6,700 nucleotides of DNA from an uncultured Bryobacteraceae bacterium (lineage in GTDB: Bacteria; Acidobacteriota; Terriglobia; Bryobacterales; Bryobacteraceae): assembly GCA_937921835.1 (NCBI GenBank), contig CAKZVG010000416.1, positions 1 to 6,700 on the forward strand. Reading direction: 5' to 3'. This document shows, in pieces, positions 6,025 through 6,700 of the stretch. Both the position numbers and the translations under genes were made by a program. The notes under the pieces were generated by a model. It saw only the letters and a program-made list of their open reading frames with translations, had not been told where the DNA came from and searched no databases. Positions within the stretch are counted from its first letter, which is position 1; each line of letters starts with the position of its first letter.

Positions 6025-6700
6025 TCACGCGCAACCGAACGCTCTCCGAACCCTGCTCGCGCACGGTGACCCGCGCGCCGGAGGGCTCGGCGGGTTCAAG
6101 GACCTCGGGGTCGCGCCAGGCGCCGCTTTCGATGTCCTCCCAGGCCAGCACCACATAGTCGCCGGGGATTACCGCGCGGAAGTGGAAGCGCCCGTCCTGG
6201 CCGGCGGTGGTTGAGCGGTAGTAACGCGCGTGTTCCCGGCGGCTCTTTTCGGGCGCGAGCACGACGATCGCGCCCGCCGCGGGCTGCTGGTCCGCGTCCA
6301 GCACCACGCCTTCCACCTGCCCGCCAGCCGGCCGCAGGACCATGTCGAGAGCGGCGGAGGCGCCGCCCGGGCGCACGCTGAGCACGCCGTCGAGCACTTC
6401 CTGGCCGCCGTAGCGGATGCTGCGCAAATAGAAGCCTTCTCCGCGCGCCACCAAACCGGCTGAGTAGTCGCCAGGTGTGACGTTGGGAACGGTGAACGCG
6501 CCGTCGGCGCCGACCTGGGCCGTCGCGGCGCTCGAAAACGGGGATGCCTCGCGCGGTTGCAACACGACGCGAAACGACGCCAGGTCCGCCTTCTGGCCGC
6601 CTTCCACCCGCACCCGGCCCGCGATCTGGGCGCCGGGCGCCAAGGTCACAAGGAGGTCCGTCACGTCCGAGTTGCCCACCTGAACGGGAAGGCGGGCGCC
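6002..6700 (-). CDS. Carboxypeptidase-regulatory-like domain protein, C-terminal part (runs off right edge)
   Basis: The minus strand is open from the right edge to TGA at 6004-6002, giving 232 residues of an incomplete protein whose N-terminus is beyond 6700. It contains at least two beta-sandwich repeats of the CarboxypepD_reg-like (PF13620) type. The first (about 22-84) runs from GAQIAGRVRVEG to VGADGAFTVPNVTPGDYSAG. The second (about 127-188) runs from QVEGVVLDADQQPAAGAIVV through QDGRFHFRAVIPGDYVVLAW. The pattern G-x-V-x-D-x-x-x-x-P-x-x-G-A, then D-G-x-F-x-F and P-G-x-Y, repeats in both. After the second repeat, EDIESGAWRDPEVLEP and a short beta tail close the protein. In acidobacteria such domains sit in exported proteins; the signal peptide would be in the missing part. 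No catalytic residues are visible, so the role is probably structural or binding. Its stop lies inside the convergent ndk gene. Confidence 0.85.
   Translation of the reverse strand, partial: GARLPVQVGNSDVTDLLVTLAPGAQIAGRVRVEGGQKADLASFRVVLQPREASPFSSAATAQVGADGAFTVPNVTPGDYSAGLVARGEGFYLRSIRYGGQEVLDGVLSVRPGGASAALDMVLRPAGGQVEGVVLDADQQPAAGAIVVLAPEKSRREHARYYRSTTAGQDGRFHFRAVIPGDYVVLAWEDIESGAWRDPEVLEPAEPSGARVTVREQGSESVRLRVITEGPPR

Noticed and set aside
1..6700. A novel multi-gene defence or mobile system.
   Set aside because: No transposase, integrase, CRISPR repeats, nuclease or helicase genes are visible. Apart from the HEPN relic and the small CxxC protein, all genes belong to well-known families.

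Overview
The window is GC-rich, densely coding bacterial chromosome. Its gene content points to Acidobacteriota, probably the Bryobacterales/Solibacter side. Three features suggest this: the end of a protein built from carboxypeptidase-regulatory-like beta-sandwich domains (often expanded in that group), an IclR-type helix-turn-helix start of a style I associate with those genomes, and a GC-biased third codon position throughout. The placement is inference from gene content; there is no rRNA or other phylogenetic marker here.

Layout, left to right. (1) Positions 1-237, minus strand: the first 79 residues of an IclR-type regulator that runs off the left edge. (2) Positions 238-851: a 614-base stretch without an intact gene. 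It holds a decayed or truncated C-terminal piece of a HEPN-domain protein (minus strand, about 353-544) and an 8-bp perfect inverted repeat at its 3' end. (3) Positions 852-2195, minus: a complete acetyl-CoA hydrolase / 4-hydroxybutyrate-type CoA-transferase. (4) About 2249-2476, plus: a small DUF542/DUF1858-like protein with a CxxC pair, divergent from the CoA-transferase. (5) Positions 2480-3523, minus: trpD, ending three bases from the small gene. (6) Positions 3574-6024, plus: a compact sucC-sucD-ndk operon, divergent from trpD across a 50-bp gap. (7) Positions 6002-6700, minus: the C-terminal part of a carboxypeptidase-regulatory-like domain protein. It overlaps the end of ndk by 23 bp and runs off the right edge.

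How the genes work together. SucC and SucD form succinyl-CoA synthetase, the substrate-level phosphorylation step of the TCA cycle, and Ndk equilibrates the nucleoside triphosphate made. This is a sensible functional operon. The nearby CoA-transferase also interconverts acyl-CoAs and free acids, but it lies on the other strand in a separate unit, so a link is only suggestive. TrpD (tryptophan synthesis) stands alone, without other trp genes in view.

Most of the window is ordinary housekeeping sequence. I do not see a novel multi-gene system. The items most worth a second look are the HEPN remnant, the small CxxC protein and the tight convergent gene ends.
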